In this document: one piece after another, positions 25,823 through 36,900 of the stretch
Position numbering within the stretch: position 1 is the first letter of the stretch
Layout: every line of letters starts with the position of its first letter
Assembly (NCBI GenBank): GCA_036872755.1
Contig: JAVHNS010000001.1
Span: 2,232,001 to 2,296,000 of the forward strand
DNA: 64,000 bases
Direction: 5' to 3'
DNA from: Orbilia blumenaviensis
Lineage: Eukaryota; Ascomycota; Orbiliomycetes; Orbiliales; Orbiliaceae
Program-made: the position numbers and the translations under genes
Notes under the pieces: model-generated
What the model was told of the DNA's origin: nothing
What the model saw: the letters and a program-made list of their open reading frames with translations, nothing else
Database searches by the model: none

Positions 25823-27486
25823 ATGTCAACAGCGAAGTATTCCTCACTCGAGGCTTCAAGTGCTTTTCTCCCAAGATGGTTTCAAGGAAAAACAAAACCT
25901 AAAGAACGACATGACCATGATTCTGAATCGACATTCCTGTGGCTTTTCGTGAAGATTTGGTCAAATTTGCAACCACTCCTAACCTTCCTCCTCCCAAGTT
26001 TTATTTCTAATCGGTACTCTAAGACGCCCCCGAAATATATCCCAAGGTCGACATCATGGCTAGATGGACTGCGAGGCATTGCTTGCCTTCTAGTCTACAG
26101 CTACCACTTCCACGGCTCATGTTTCCCGACTATGCGAGACCCCTGGAGCTCCAAAAATAACGATAACTTCTTAGCACTACCTATTATTCGAATTTTGCAC
26201 AATGGAGACACTATGGTTGCCATTTTTTTCATCATTTCTGGGTTTGCACTATCTGTCAAAAGTACAAGGTCATTAATAGGTCCTGTATCATCCGAAAGGA
26301 GTCACATGTTATTGAAGGACCTTGCAAGTTCAGCGTGTAGGCGATATTTTCGTTTAATCCTACCTTGTGCGGGCAGTTTTCTCCTGGTTGGCCTCTTAGT
26401 TTCGGGTGGGCTGTTTGAAGCGGTCCCGTATAATGGGGAAAATAATACGCTGTTGAGAGGCGGGATGATTAGCCCTCGGGCGCCAATGCAAGATAGTTTC
26501 TACAGCCAGGCTATTTGGATTTTAAAAGACTATTACAAGTATGTGGTGAAGATTGTTCTTTTCAACGACCCTGCCGATTACAGATGGGAAACCAATGTAC
26601 GTGACCATACACTCGTGAGCCCCCGATTTATCAATCATGCTGACCTTTGTCACAGTCCCATCTCTGGACGATTCCAATGGAATTCCGCCAATCTTTATAC
26701 ATATTCCTCATGATCCTTGGTCTATCGAATTTCAAGAACTGGGCGCGGCTGAAGCTAGCGCTGCCCCTTTGTGTAACCGTGGGGCTCTACAATGGCAACT
26801 GGCAGTTCTCCCTCTTCATGTGTGGATTCCTTCTTGCCGAAATACATACTAGAAGGGAGAACGACGAAAACCGCTTGTCTCTTGGCTCCTCGGATGAGAA
26901 AAAAAAACCCATCTACGATAAGCACCCGCAACTCTTCCAGCTCATAAAAATAGCTGTCCTCGTTATCGGGTTGTATTTCGGGTCCTACCCCATCAACGCC
27001 CCACTCCCAAGCGAAACCTCAGGGTTTTCCCTTTTGACGGCTTGGACGCCCCCAAGTCACGTCTATAAAGAAAACCACGGACCGGTCTACTTCTGGGCGG
27101 CTATGGGGGCAGGAATGATTGTCGCATCCATAGAGTTTCTCCCATCTATTCAAAAGCTCCTGTGTTCAGGGACTTGCCAATACCTCGGCAGAATATCGTA
27201 TTCTTTATACCTAGTTCATGGGCCGCTGCTTCAGTCTCTAGGATATAGTCTTATTATTGCGACATGGGGCGCAGTCGGAGTCCAGAGGCTGTTCGACCCA
27301 CGAGATAGCCAGGACGGCCCAACGGATGAAGAGACACGGAACATCGAAAGTTGGAAAGCGGTTACTACTTGGGTTGTATTTGTAATTAATACAGTCGCAA
27401 CGATATGGGTATCTGACGTATTTTGGAGGGTGTTTGATGCCCCAAGCGTCAAGTTTAGCCGGTGGCTGGAAAAGAAGTTTATATGA
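25823..27486 (+). CDS. Acyltransferase family 3 (OafA/YrhL-type) membrane protein
   Basis: A polytopic membrane acyltransferase of the kind that O-acetylates sugars or other small molecules. Exons 25823-26596 and 26656-27486 join in phase 0 to give 534 residues. A 70-residue N-terminal extension precedes the catalytic region. Family hallmarks are visible: DGLRG at 81-85, His95/His97 in the first helix (YSYHFHG), FFIISGFALSVKS in the following helix, and SHLWTIPMEF reconstituted exactly at the splice junction. About ten hydrophobic segments follow, including GRISYSLYLVHGPLLQSLGY near the C-terminus. No biosynthetic neighbour indicates the acceptor. Many such genes sit in secondary-metabolism or accessory regions. 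Confidence 0.85.
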
Positions 27487-28905
27487 GAGATTAAGAGTTC
27501 CTAAAACCCAGTCATCGAAGTCCGTGTATTGCATTGCATTGAAGTTATTTGTATGTTCTTAATATATTGTCGGGTTAGATCTTACCCCATCACCTTTTCT
27601 ATAAAGCCCAAGCCTACGCCAAAAGTTAGCATCAGTGTTTAGGCATTTGTTATCTACTGACTTCCATAGAGAGGATGCGTTTCCCTGGGTTGTTATTCAG
27701 GCAATGGTCAGTCTTAAATTGGCTTTCACGACAATAAGGACATATTTGAACAGACTACCTTTCATCAATAGGAGGCTTTTCACCAGATATACAACAGAAT
27801 TTGGGTTTGGGTCTGTGACTAGCGCCGTAACCGCTGCAGTTGCATGCAAGAAGAAATTCGATCCCCATCACAAAATTCCGTTCCGTACATAATGATTTTG
27901 CTCCGTGTATGTATACCTAACAGATTTAGCTTTGGTTGAATCGATTTTTCCCTACTGAAGAGGATTAAGTTTTGGGGGATGTGTTGTGGTGTTGTATTTT
28001 ATTCTCCTATATTAATCTACTACGCTACAACACAATCTTGACAGGAAGTGCTCCTACGCAGCCTATATTTGACTCCTTAAGTAATCGGTGTGACCAGAAT
28101 CTCGGCCTAATTGATAATTATATACAAAAGAATAGGTTAAAAATACGTAACTCGGTGATGTCCGGCTGGGCGCCGCGCCTGGTTATGTTCCGAACCACAT
28201 CGTTTCGCAATTCCGTAGCATGTTCGCTCTTTCTGTTGCATGTCGATTACTATTCGTCTTGTGGATGTTACAGTGCGTTGCTCTCGAGAGTGCGAATATA
28301 GAGCTTCTGCTTGCTAAGCGTTAATAGTTCGCGCTATTGAAGCATAAACCACGAAGAACCCTGCTCCCGTTATACATTAAGCAGAATTAGGCAGCTTCCG
28401 AGCTCGGATCTCTCGACTTACATATATAATTATATGCATATAAAAATTAAACCTTCAGAGCTATTACCAGGGTTTCATGGCGTCAGGGTTGCAAAATGCG
28501 GGTCTCTAAGCTATTTCTATCGGAATATGATCAAACCACGTAGCTACAGCATGTAGGCCGGCGCAACTTTGTACTATACGAAAGCGAAAGAAAGAAGTCT
28601 ATGCTACAATTAATTGGTTATTTTTTTGGGACACAAGCAGGGCTCAAAAGCACAATTGTCTGATTGGTAAAGCTTACTCAACCGACCACAGTACTGTCCT
28701 TGAGATATACCCATAATATCAAGAATATTGTAAAATGCCCCATCCGTTTCGGCGCTCGAAGTAGTTTCTCAGGAATGTATAAATTGACGGGCAGAATCTC
28801 TTTCGAAAGAGCTTTTGCAACCATCAACCTACCCAATTTCAGAGCAATACGACAAATTGCAACTATTTTCAAAAATAACTATCACTTAAATTGCAAACTC
28901 ACAGT
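27487..28905. other. Intergenic, AT-rich, no supported gene
   Basis: About 1.4 kb. Two frames (27635-27892 and 27972-28301) are open, but the first lacks an ATG at its start and neither shows domain or composition evidence. Confidence 0.45.
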
Positions 28906-29473
28906 ATGCAATTCTTTACTTTTGCCCAAATACTCCTTCTTTTTTCCTGGCTTGGAGTGCTGGCACCAGGAGCGCTATGCCTGCCCGCTAGCCAGCCATC
29001 CAATGTCGAACTCGAGGCTGCAAGTCCAAACACTGCTCTTGAAACCAGAGCCATCCTGGAGAAAAGAGATAGTTGGGATTGTAAAGGATCTATTAGATGC
29101 AGTACTATGCCTCAGAGCGCCTGCCTTGTGGCACTAAGGCACTTCGAAACCGATGAAGTCTTTTGGGTCGAGAAAAGAGCTTGGTATACGTACGATAGCT
29201 TTGGCTACAGCTGTCTTGCCAGATATTCATGTGGGAATGTTCAAGACTATGTCTCGGCAGCACAAGCGGGAGTTTCGCGAGGGTGGAACCTCGTTGCAAA
29301 GTACGTTCTTTTCTACACTAGAGGTTGTGGTAAACCGACTAATTGCATGAAATAGGGCCCGCTCGATTTACAAGCAGGACGGTGGTCGTTGTACGAGATG
29401 CGGTCAGGCCTACTTCTGGGGAACATGCAAGTTCTCATTCGACTATTGCGCTACTAATTGCGCAGGCAATTGA
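28906..29473 (+). CDS. Small secreted cysteine-rich protein, KP4 killer-toxin-like
   Basis: Exons 28906-29300 and 29356-29473 join in phase 2 to give 170 residues. I chose the ATG at 28906 because it begins a clear signal peptide (hydrophobic core ILLLFSWLGVLA, ending near residue 25). A KR pair at residues 53-54 would release a mature protein of about 116 residues (Kex2-type processing). The mature part has ten cysteines (59, 65, 73, 103, 109, 144, 147, 156, 163, 167), consistent with five disulphides. It starts with DCKGS-x2-C and has a CTRCG motif followed by an FSFDYC segment, an order resembling the CRGS...C and CxVCG...V-x-Y elements of KP4-type killer toxins and their fungal relatives. 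This is fold-level resemblance seen by eye. It could equally be an effector or antifungal protein without toxicity. Confidence 0.6.
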
Positions 29474-29777
29474 AAGCCGTAAAGATTACTAGCTATAGAT
29501 CTATGGCAAAGATACCACGACCCACTTTTGGCCAAGATGTCCAAACCATAGAAGTCCCATGAAATACATATCCATGTTCATTCAGCAAGCCAATTGCTCT
29601 ATTTGTAGCTTCTTTGTACAGATAGGAGCCCGTGGTTCCCCCACCCCTTACAAATATCACGCTTAGGATACAGCCAGTCAATTATATACCTCTCCTCTAC
29701 ATAACAAATGCGGATGCTCCTCTCATACTAATTAACAGTTAGATTGGTGCGATACCATGATGGTGGCATGCCAGTAT

Positions 29778-29808
<31 letters not shown>

Positions 29809-30734
29809 GAACTAGCCTTCCTTAAAAGAGGCCCCAGATATATATAAACCCCACAAGATTATATATCGCCAGCGCGCGCATATACGTCTACATACCAATC
29901 TGAAATCTCGCCGCATTCTGAACAACATCTACTCATATTGTGTTGTGGCTGTAAAATCCAACGTTATGCAGTTCGGGCTGATTAATCACAATCACCAAGC
30001 TATCACCAGTTAGGAGCGGGAAGTATGACAGATATCATGCAGTTAATCGCCCCGGTGAGTCAAGAAGCATATCCGATCCCTATTATGAGTCGAAAGCGCG
30101 GCTCTGTGACTCTTGCGCTAACCTCATATGCCGCATGTGGTACAAAATCCCCCAAGTCGACCGGGATAAGGGTAACCTGATTGGATGGTGAAGGATCCTA
30201 GGATCCCATCGCTGAAGATGCCAAATCTTTTTGGTAGGCTGGAGGTTGGGTAAAAAAGTATCTAGATGGTTCCATAACATTACTTACACGGCTCGGGTAA
30301 GTTGCCTTACCTTGTAACATTTTGGATCGGATGATGTCTTCTCGATTTGGCTGAGAATCGAATATTCTATTGCGAATTGAGTGTGAGCCAAGGTTTGGGC
30401 TCAGAGAAATGTGTTGTTCTGAGGTTGAAGCAAGCGATCTGAACGTGGAGCTAGCTAGATTACGAGACTGGAGCCAGCTAGCTAGCGCTGTGCTACCAAC
30501 TGTCCCGAGGAGAGTATTTAGGTACGCCAGGAGAACGAGATCCCCTTGTTCTAGATATCAGATTCTCAGATGAAAATCCTTGGTGAGAAAAATATAAAAA
30601 AAAATCAATCTTTCTTTTCTCAATTATTCTCTTTATTTTATCAAATATACGCCAGCTAGTGTGCTTTTAAAATACCTAGCCTTAAAACAACCTAACTCTA
30701 TCGGAAGTGTCTTTCACCACGGTTCAAAATCAAG
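29474..30734. other. Intergenic, AT-rich, with homopolymer tract
   Basis: About 1.26 kb without a supported gene. It contains the T26 tract at 29782-29807 and inverted AGCTAGCTAG-type elements near 30450-30490. Confidence 0.5.
29782..29807. repeat. T26 homopolymer tract
   Basis: An uninterrupted run of about 26 thymines. It may be a simple-sequence tract or the poly-A tail of an old minus-strand retroposed element, but no retroelement coding sequence adjoins it. Confidence 0.85.
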
Positions 30735-31975
30735 ATGTCCGGATTTGATCACAGGTCTTATTATGAAATGCTTCGAGACTCGATGTCCGTCTCTTTGGTG
30801 CGTGCAGTCCTGAATAAGGAACTCGCTGAGTCCAAGGAAACAAGGCTGAGAGCCAGCCGCAATGGCGGAGAAGTCAATGCGAAGAAAGAAGCGGAAGATT
30901 TGGCGGAATTTATCGAGGTAGGGGACTATAGCTGGTATCACGCGTGCACGGTTCACGGGATGCTGCATTTCGCGCTTTTTATTCAAGTTCACGCATTGAT
31001 TCGTTTCTGCTTTGTCTTTTGAACCTGTTTAGTTCCTTGCCACCGATTTATATGAGTACTTCCCGAAGGAATTGACGGAAGTCACTTATGATTTGAAGAC
31101 CGCGGACGAAACTGGCGTTATCGGGTCGATAGAAATGGCTGAGGGCTTCCTCAATAACCTACCATCAACATATGTTGATTCAATTGTGGACGCGAAGCTC
31201 TTAAACGACGCAGGTTGTTTAGATCCTCATCGCGATATTTTGCATTGGAGAAGTTCGAGCTCATGTAAGTTTTTGAATTGGTACTAGTATACTGACAATA
31301 TTTTCTCGCGAGATATAGAAGACGTCAAGAGGATGACCACCTCGGTTTTGGAGGATTACCTTGCTGCGGCGACCGCCCCACCCCTCAAATGGACGGAAAC
31401 TCGACCACTAGAATGCGAGCTTTGTGGTAGGGAGGTCAGATTAACGTGGGTGCCCTGCTTTTTGATCCCTTCTTTCAATTTACGAAAGTGCTATATAGCA
31501 GCTAACATGAAATAAATCAGCTACCATCACTTAATACCAGTGAGTATTTCGCGTTTGCAGTTTTACCGTGATCCTGGCTAGTAATCTAACAAAGAACCCA
31601 GCGATCCACACATTCCCGAGTATTGAAGAAGAAGATACACCCAGAATACATGCTGAATCGTGTTGGTAAGCGTTTTATTCATCATTCCAATTTTCTTTTC
31701 GTGAAAGCTAGAACTCCCAGGATGAACAGCTTCTAATATTGAAATTTTTATGATTATCTAGCTTGGTTATGTCGATTATGTCATTCATTTGTAAGTATCA
31801 CTGTGACAATCTCAGCTTCAGGGCATTGGAAGCTAACGAAGATACAAGGTCCATCATTGTGAAGAAAATATGGAACTGGCTAAAAACTGGTATACCGTTG
31901 AACTCCTGGAGCAGAGGGATGATATCCAGAGATGGATTGCCTACATTTCTAAACGCCCAGGGAGAACCAGAGTAA
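30735..31975 (+). CDS. HNH-like Cys/His domain protein, 3' end possibly frame-broken
   Basis: Predicted exons: 30735-30917, 31033-31264, 31313-31445, 31521-31539, 31602-31665 and 31762 onward; all junctions to there keep phase. A helical N-terminal domain of about 155 residues precedes a zinc-binding HNH-type module: LECELCGREVRLT, then YHHLIPRSTHSRVLKKK, then RVAWLCRLCHSF. This Cys-x2-Cys, HHLIP, Cys-x2-Cys-His order is that of a widespread fungal family annotated as HNH-domain proteins of unknown role. After CHSF at 31790 the expected continuation (ALEANEDTRSIIVKKIW, 31823-31975) lies in another frame, and no GT...AG intron I can find restores it. Read straight through, the protein would stop at 31862. 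So either a one-base frameshift, an unusual splice or a truncated product is present. Confidence 0.6.
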
Positions 31976-33939
31976 AATAGTTTAGCCTTGCTCTTGGCAG
32001 CATTTCCCTTATATGATAAAAAGAGGGAACTACGGTTTATACATGGGTATAGCTGACGAGGCAGTGGGATTGAGATACAGGGGTCTTGCATGTTGGCTGA
32101 AATTACGCCCTGACAATTTGGTGGAAAACTCAGAGATTTTTGAGGCTCAAAAGATTTGATCCTCCATGGCAGCTATTTTCTATCTAGACACTGGGCCTTC
32201 ATCCTAGGCCAAATCAATTATCTCAGCTTCGTTTATTATTTTTCATCAGCCCTGTGACCGACATTCCCATGTAGGGGCGTTTGAATTGAAAGTCCTTGTT
32301 CAGGATGCGACGAGAAACTAGACTGAGCTCTTGAGCTGAGTGCTGGCCAAATGCTGTGCGACAATTCGAAATCCCTAAGTAGAAATTCAACGATTGCGTA
32401 TGAGGCTGATTTGCGAGACCAGTATGACCCCACCCGGGAAAATTATTGAAAGGAAAGGTCTCAGCTAATGCTGGCGGTATCGATAATGGTCTCGCCCCGC
32501 ACGAGCATATGAGGCTCAATATATATAACCAATTTTTCGTATTCACCGCCACATCGATGCCAACACACCCTCGTTTAAATTATCCAACACACTGTTGAAA
32601 TATTTGGATGCAGACGCCGCCGAAAAAGAAAAATCCTGCAGGGCTTGTCGATATGTTAAGCGACTCCCTCGATTTATTTGTAGGTACATGTACTTACAAG
32701 CACAGGACGCTGTGTCACATGAATTTCCATAGCCAAGGAATTTCCCGTCAAAGCCTTTTTGTTGAACCACATGGAGAACTCCACATGGTCACAAGGCTGC
32801 TGTTACTCATTTTCTTTGAGGCTGGGCATTTTGCGAACTTTGGGTAGACCGCTACATCCAACGTTAAACTTGGGATGAATTCCTTTTTTGATTTTCTCCG
32901 CAGGTACCTTAAGAAAGGGTTAGGCCTTGTGATAATCCCATTTTTCCATAAAAGTCTAACAAAATGTGGTTCCGAGACCGATCATAATGGCTTTACTGTG
33001 AAGAATCTAAAGAAAGATGATACGACGTCATACTAGATATCCAAATGAATATATCACAAAGCCCCCACAAGTCTAAATCTTTCAAACTTACAAACTTATG
33101 GTCCCGAATCATATCTAGGAGCACGGACTACACTGTGCCAATGAAAATACCTAGCATTGCTATTTTATTGACGCTGTGATTCGCTCGTGAGCTTCGCCAG
33201 CATATAAAAAAAATGCAACAACAAGTGGGAAGCCTTTATCCAGCAGCTGCTAGCAGCTAAAGGAAACAAAATGCCCCAAAGACAGAGTTATATAAATTCA
33301 TAGAAGCCGAGGAATACCGAGTTAGGATCGCGTTTCCTCCTTACACCGCGCACACACTGCCTTGGGGGTACGCACCCTGACCTCGAAAGTCCGGCCTGAT
33401 ATGGCTTGTGTTGCGGGTCCTTGGTCAGCAGTCCCTGAACGATTCACAAGGCCAGACCCGCCTGATACTAGGACATGCAGGTCCCGAAGATATATAAAAT
33501 ATTCAAGGAACGCTAAAGTTCACTGCCGAACTATCGCACTATTTTTCGGTCTCTTTGTAGGATCTAGCCACAAGTTCAATCTCAAAAGCTAAAAGCGTTT
33601 TTTTTTTCTGTATAATCCTTAAAAGCTAGAACCTCACCGGCCTGAGACTCGCCCTCCGCGACTTAATTATCGATAACTATAGCTCGTTATTAGAACCGAT
33701 TCTACGGTTTTCGAAGATACTTGCACGCGACCTGTTTGTAGCGGCCTGGTAGTATACTGCTCGTCAGTTACAGTAAAGGGATTCGAAAACGGTATTTAAA
33801 GGTCACTTCTAACACGATCTCGAAACAGCTCAAAGTCCATGGTATGTTCAAATATACCAGTCGACAATCTAGTTTTACGAATACGCAAGCTCAAAAAAAC
33901 AAGTGATCTCACTGCCCACAAGAAAGATTCCTTTACCAG
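31976..33939. other. Intergenic, AT-rich, no supported gene
   Basis: Nearly 2 kb upstream of the NLR-like gene. Small open frames (32223-32552 minus, 32608-32847 plus, 33362-33592 plus) have ATGs but no convincing features. No small amyloid-type partner gene, such as often precedes fungal NLR genes, could be recognised. Confidence 0.45.
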
Positions 33940-36900
33940 ATGGTTTCCTTGACCCGATTCCTACCTCAGACGGCGGACCCGGGAGGATACCAGTATGGGG
34001 TCAATGTACTATCTCCTGGGGTCGATCCTGTCGTTGAGTATGTAATACCTTCCACTGACGACTTGGCTATTATTAATCCTTCAACCCTAACGCCTCAATT
34101 CCAATAGCATTATCCTCGTTCATGGCCTTGGCGGAGACCCTTTCAAGACTTGGACTTATTCCGGCGGCAAGAGGGAGCCTTCGGTACTATGGCCCCGAGA
34201 TCTACTTGCACTTGAGATTCCAGAAGTTCGAATCTTGAGTTACGGGTATGATACGAAGGTCACCTCGTGGTTTGAAGGGGCAACATCAAATATGATTCAC
34301 CACCATAGCGAGACGATGATTTCCAGGTTGCATAATTTCCGGAGTGTATGTTTCCCCTAATTTTTCTATATCTAGATTAGCTATATGTTTAACTTTACCT
34401 TTTAATATAGAGAAAAATCGACGGAAAGAGCTCGACGGAACGACCGATCATTTGGATTGGACATTCTCTTGGCGGTATCTTGATCAAGAGGGTAAGTCCA
34501 AATTCTGCTACGATATGTTTATGGCAGTGTGATCCGGACATCTAATACTATAAAATGACAAAGGCCCTTATATACTCCAACAGCTGTGGCGTCGACCACA
34601 ACGAACGGCTCCGCTCAATCAAAGTCTCAACCCAAGGGATCCTCTTCATGGGGACACCGCATATGGGATCCGATATAGTACGATGGGCCTCGCTCGCTCG
34701 CAAACTTCTTTTGTTTTTTCCTGGTGTCAAGCTCGATAGCACCATGCTTTCAATGCTCGGACAAAACTCGGAAACTCTGCAGAACATCAATACTTTGTTC
34801 ACAGGGATTGCATCGTCGTTTGAAATTGTGTATTTTTACGAGGAAATCGAGACAGTGCTGCCTACAGGACAACGGGAAGTTGTGAGTGTACCCCTATGCC
34901 ACCAGGCTTGTCTTTGTATGTCATTTTCATGATAGAAATCTAACGTTGTAAATTTTTACCTGAAAGATTGTACCATACTCATCAGCTATCGTTGATTCCC
35001 CAAATACAGAAAAGATAGGAATCCATGCAACCCACCATACAATGATAAAGTATAAAAACGAATCTTCGCCGGGATACTCTGACGTCGCAGGAATTCTGCG
35101 ACAAATGGTCGATACGGCTGTAACATTTGCCCCAGGACGCTGGGAATCGGAAAGGAGATCAGCAGTAGCTGCCACTGATGAAAAGATCAAGGAAATCCTC
35201 GTTCAACGAGGTATGTTGCAAATACAACTGCTGCTTTTGAGCTTGAATGCTGGGAAGCGATGATAGGAGGGGTTCTAATGGTAATGAATGATTTCTATGG
35301 TAGGCGCCTCTGGACTATACTTTGGGGCCCCAAGGTCGATTATGCTCGGCAGCCCAAGACGATTATCAGGATTTCAAAGTATTCAAGGCCCGGTCGAAGT
35401 TGAAGAACTCGATTCCGGTAGTAGTGCCGGTATAGGACCCTCGAAACGTCAGTATAGATCTCGTATTAGCCTCCCGGTTCATAGTTCTTCAATGTATCCT
35501 TTTATTCTCCAAATCGTGTACCTTCATGTTGTCTTCTTACGTGGAATCTTTAATATATGCTTGAGAAATGTTAAAGATGCAAAACTAACACCAATACTAG
35601 GCCCTGCAATTACTCAATCCGAAGACTTTTCCCCAGACTCTAGCCTAATACTCCCCCCAAGCCTCCCGATCTTTGCCGTACCCCTCCACCCCAACGAGTC
35701 CCCAGTAGTCCGTGAATACCTCCTCCACGACCTCGACCACGTCTTGCTATCCGAAGACCGTCGCTCCAAAGGTAACGCCGGACTCCTCCTCTGGGGCCCT
35801 CCGGGGTCCGGGAAAACTCACTTAGTCCGTGAATACGTCTTCACCCGCCGCCCAACCTATACCGGTGGCATCTTCTGGGTGAATGCGCAGACCCCATCTT
35901 CGCGAATAGATAGTTTCAGGCACATCTACAAAAAACTAAACCTTCCAAGCGCGGTTATGCAGGATATAACGACGCCTCACGCGGATCGCAGTGGGTTGGA
36001 TTTATGCACTTGTAGGGTGTTGGAGTGGATGGAGCGGAATGAAAACTGGCTGTTGGTTCTTGACGGTGCTAATGCGGTCACTGAGACTGAGATCGATGAG
36101 TTGAAGGCTTGTATGCCGACGAGCCGTGGGAGCAGTATTTTATTTACTTCTCTGAATCAATCCCTGGATGGGCAAGCAAGATTGGGAGCACCGGTTGGAT
36201 ACAAAATACCACAGATGGCTATGAAAGAAGCCGTTTCGATATTACTTACCGAGGCAAAGATCGTGGATCCGACGCCGCAGGAAGTTAAGGTTGCGCAGGA
36301 GTTAGTCGAGCTTTTGGATTATTTGATCGGTGCTATTCATATTGCGGCTTGCTATATCGCGGAACGGCAGGTTTCTATATATGAATATCTAAGGGGGTAT
36401 AAAGAACACCCAAAGGTATCCGGGGACGGGTGGAGCCCCCTTGCTATGACGTTGGATACACTGGAAACCAAACATCCCGAAGCAGCAAATCTACTAAAAC
36501 TAATATCTTATTTCGGAACGGATATGCCTACACTCCTGATCCATTGGGGACTAGAAGCGCTACCCGCCCAAATCAGAGTCGTAGCGAAAGAGGAAGACGG
36601 AATATTCGATTTCAACCTTACGATAAAACATTTACTTGCTTTCAGTCTCGTGCGCAGAACACACCAAAACGAAAGAGAAAACGGGAAAGAGTGGAGGGTT
36701 GATAGATTGCATTTACAGAGTGTGATCCAAACGTATGTAAGGCAGAGGTTGAGCAGCCAAGCTGAAGTAGGGCAGGCGTGGGTTAAATTTGCTGCACTGG
36801 TTTTCAGACACGCATTCGAAAAGGCAGAGAAGCATAGAGGCTCCAACGGGAGTATATATGTCAAAGACTACGAGGAGTTCCTAAAACATGGCGAAGCGTT

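Noticed and set aside
27635..27892. 85-codon plus-strand frame downstream of the acyltransferase gene
   Set aside because: It opens with GTG rather than ATG and has no recognisable content.
32223..32552. Minus-strand 109-codon frame with a hydrophobic N-terminus that looks like a signal peptide
   Set aside because: No cysteine pattern, no promoter-like context and no family resemblance; too weak to call a secreted protein.
32608..32847. Small frame with a nearby CRACRYVKR in another frame, reminiscent of a Zn(II)2Cys6 cluster
   Set aside because: Only two of the six cysteines occur with correct spacing and the frame closes soon after.
31976..33939. Search for a small amyloid-motif effector gene (HET-s type) next to the NLR-like gene
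   Set aside because: No short gene with the expected Gly/Asn-rich 20-residue motif pattern was found; the hydrolase domain is fused to the NLR itself.
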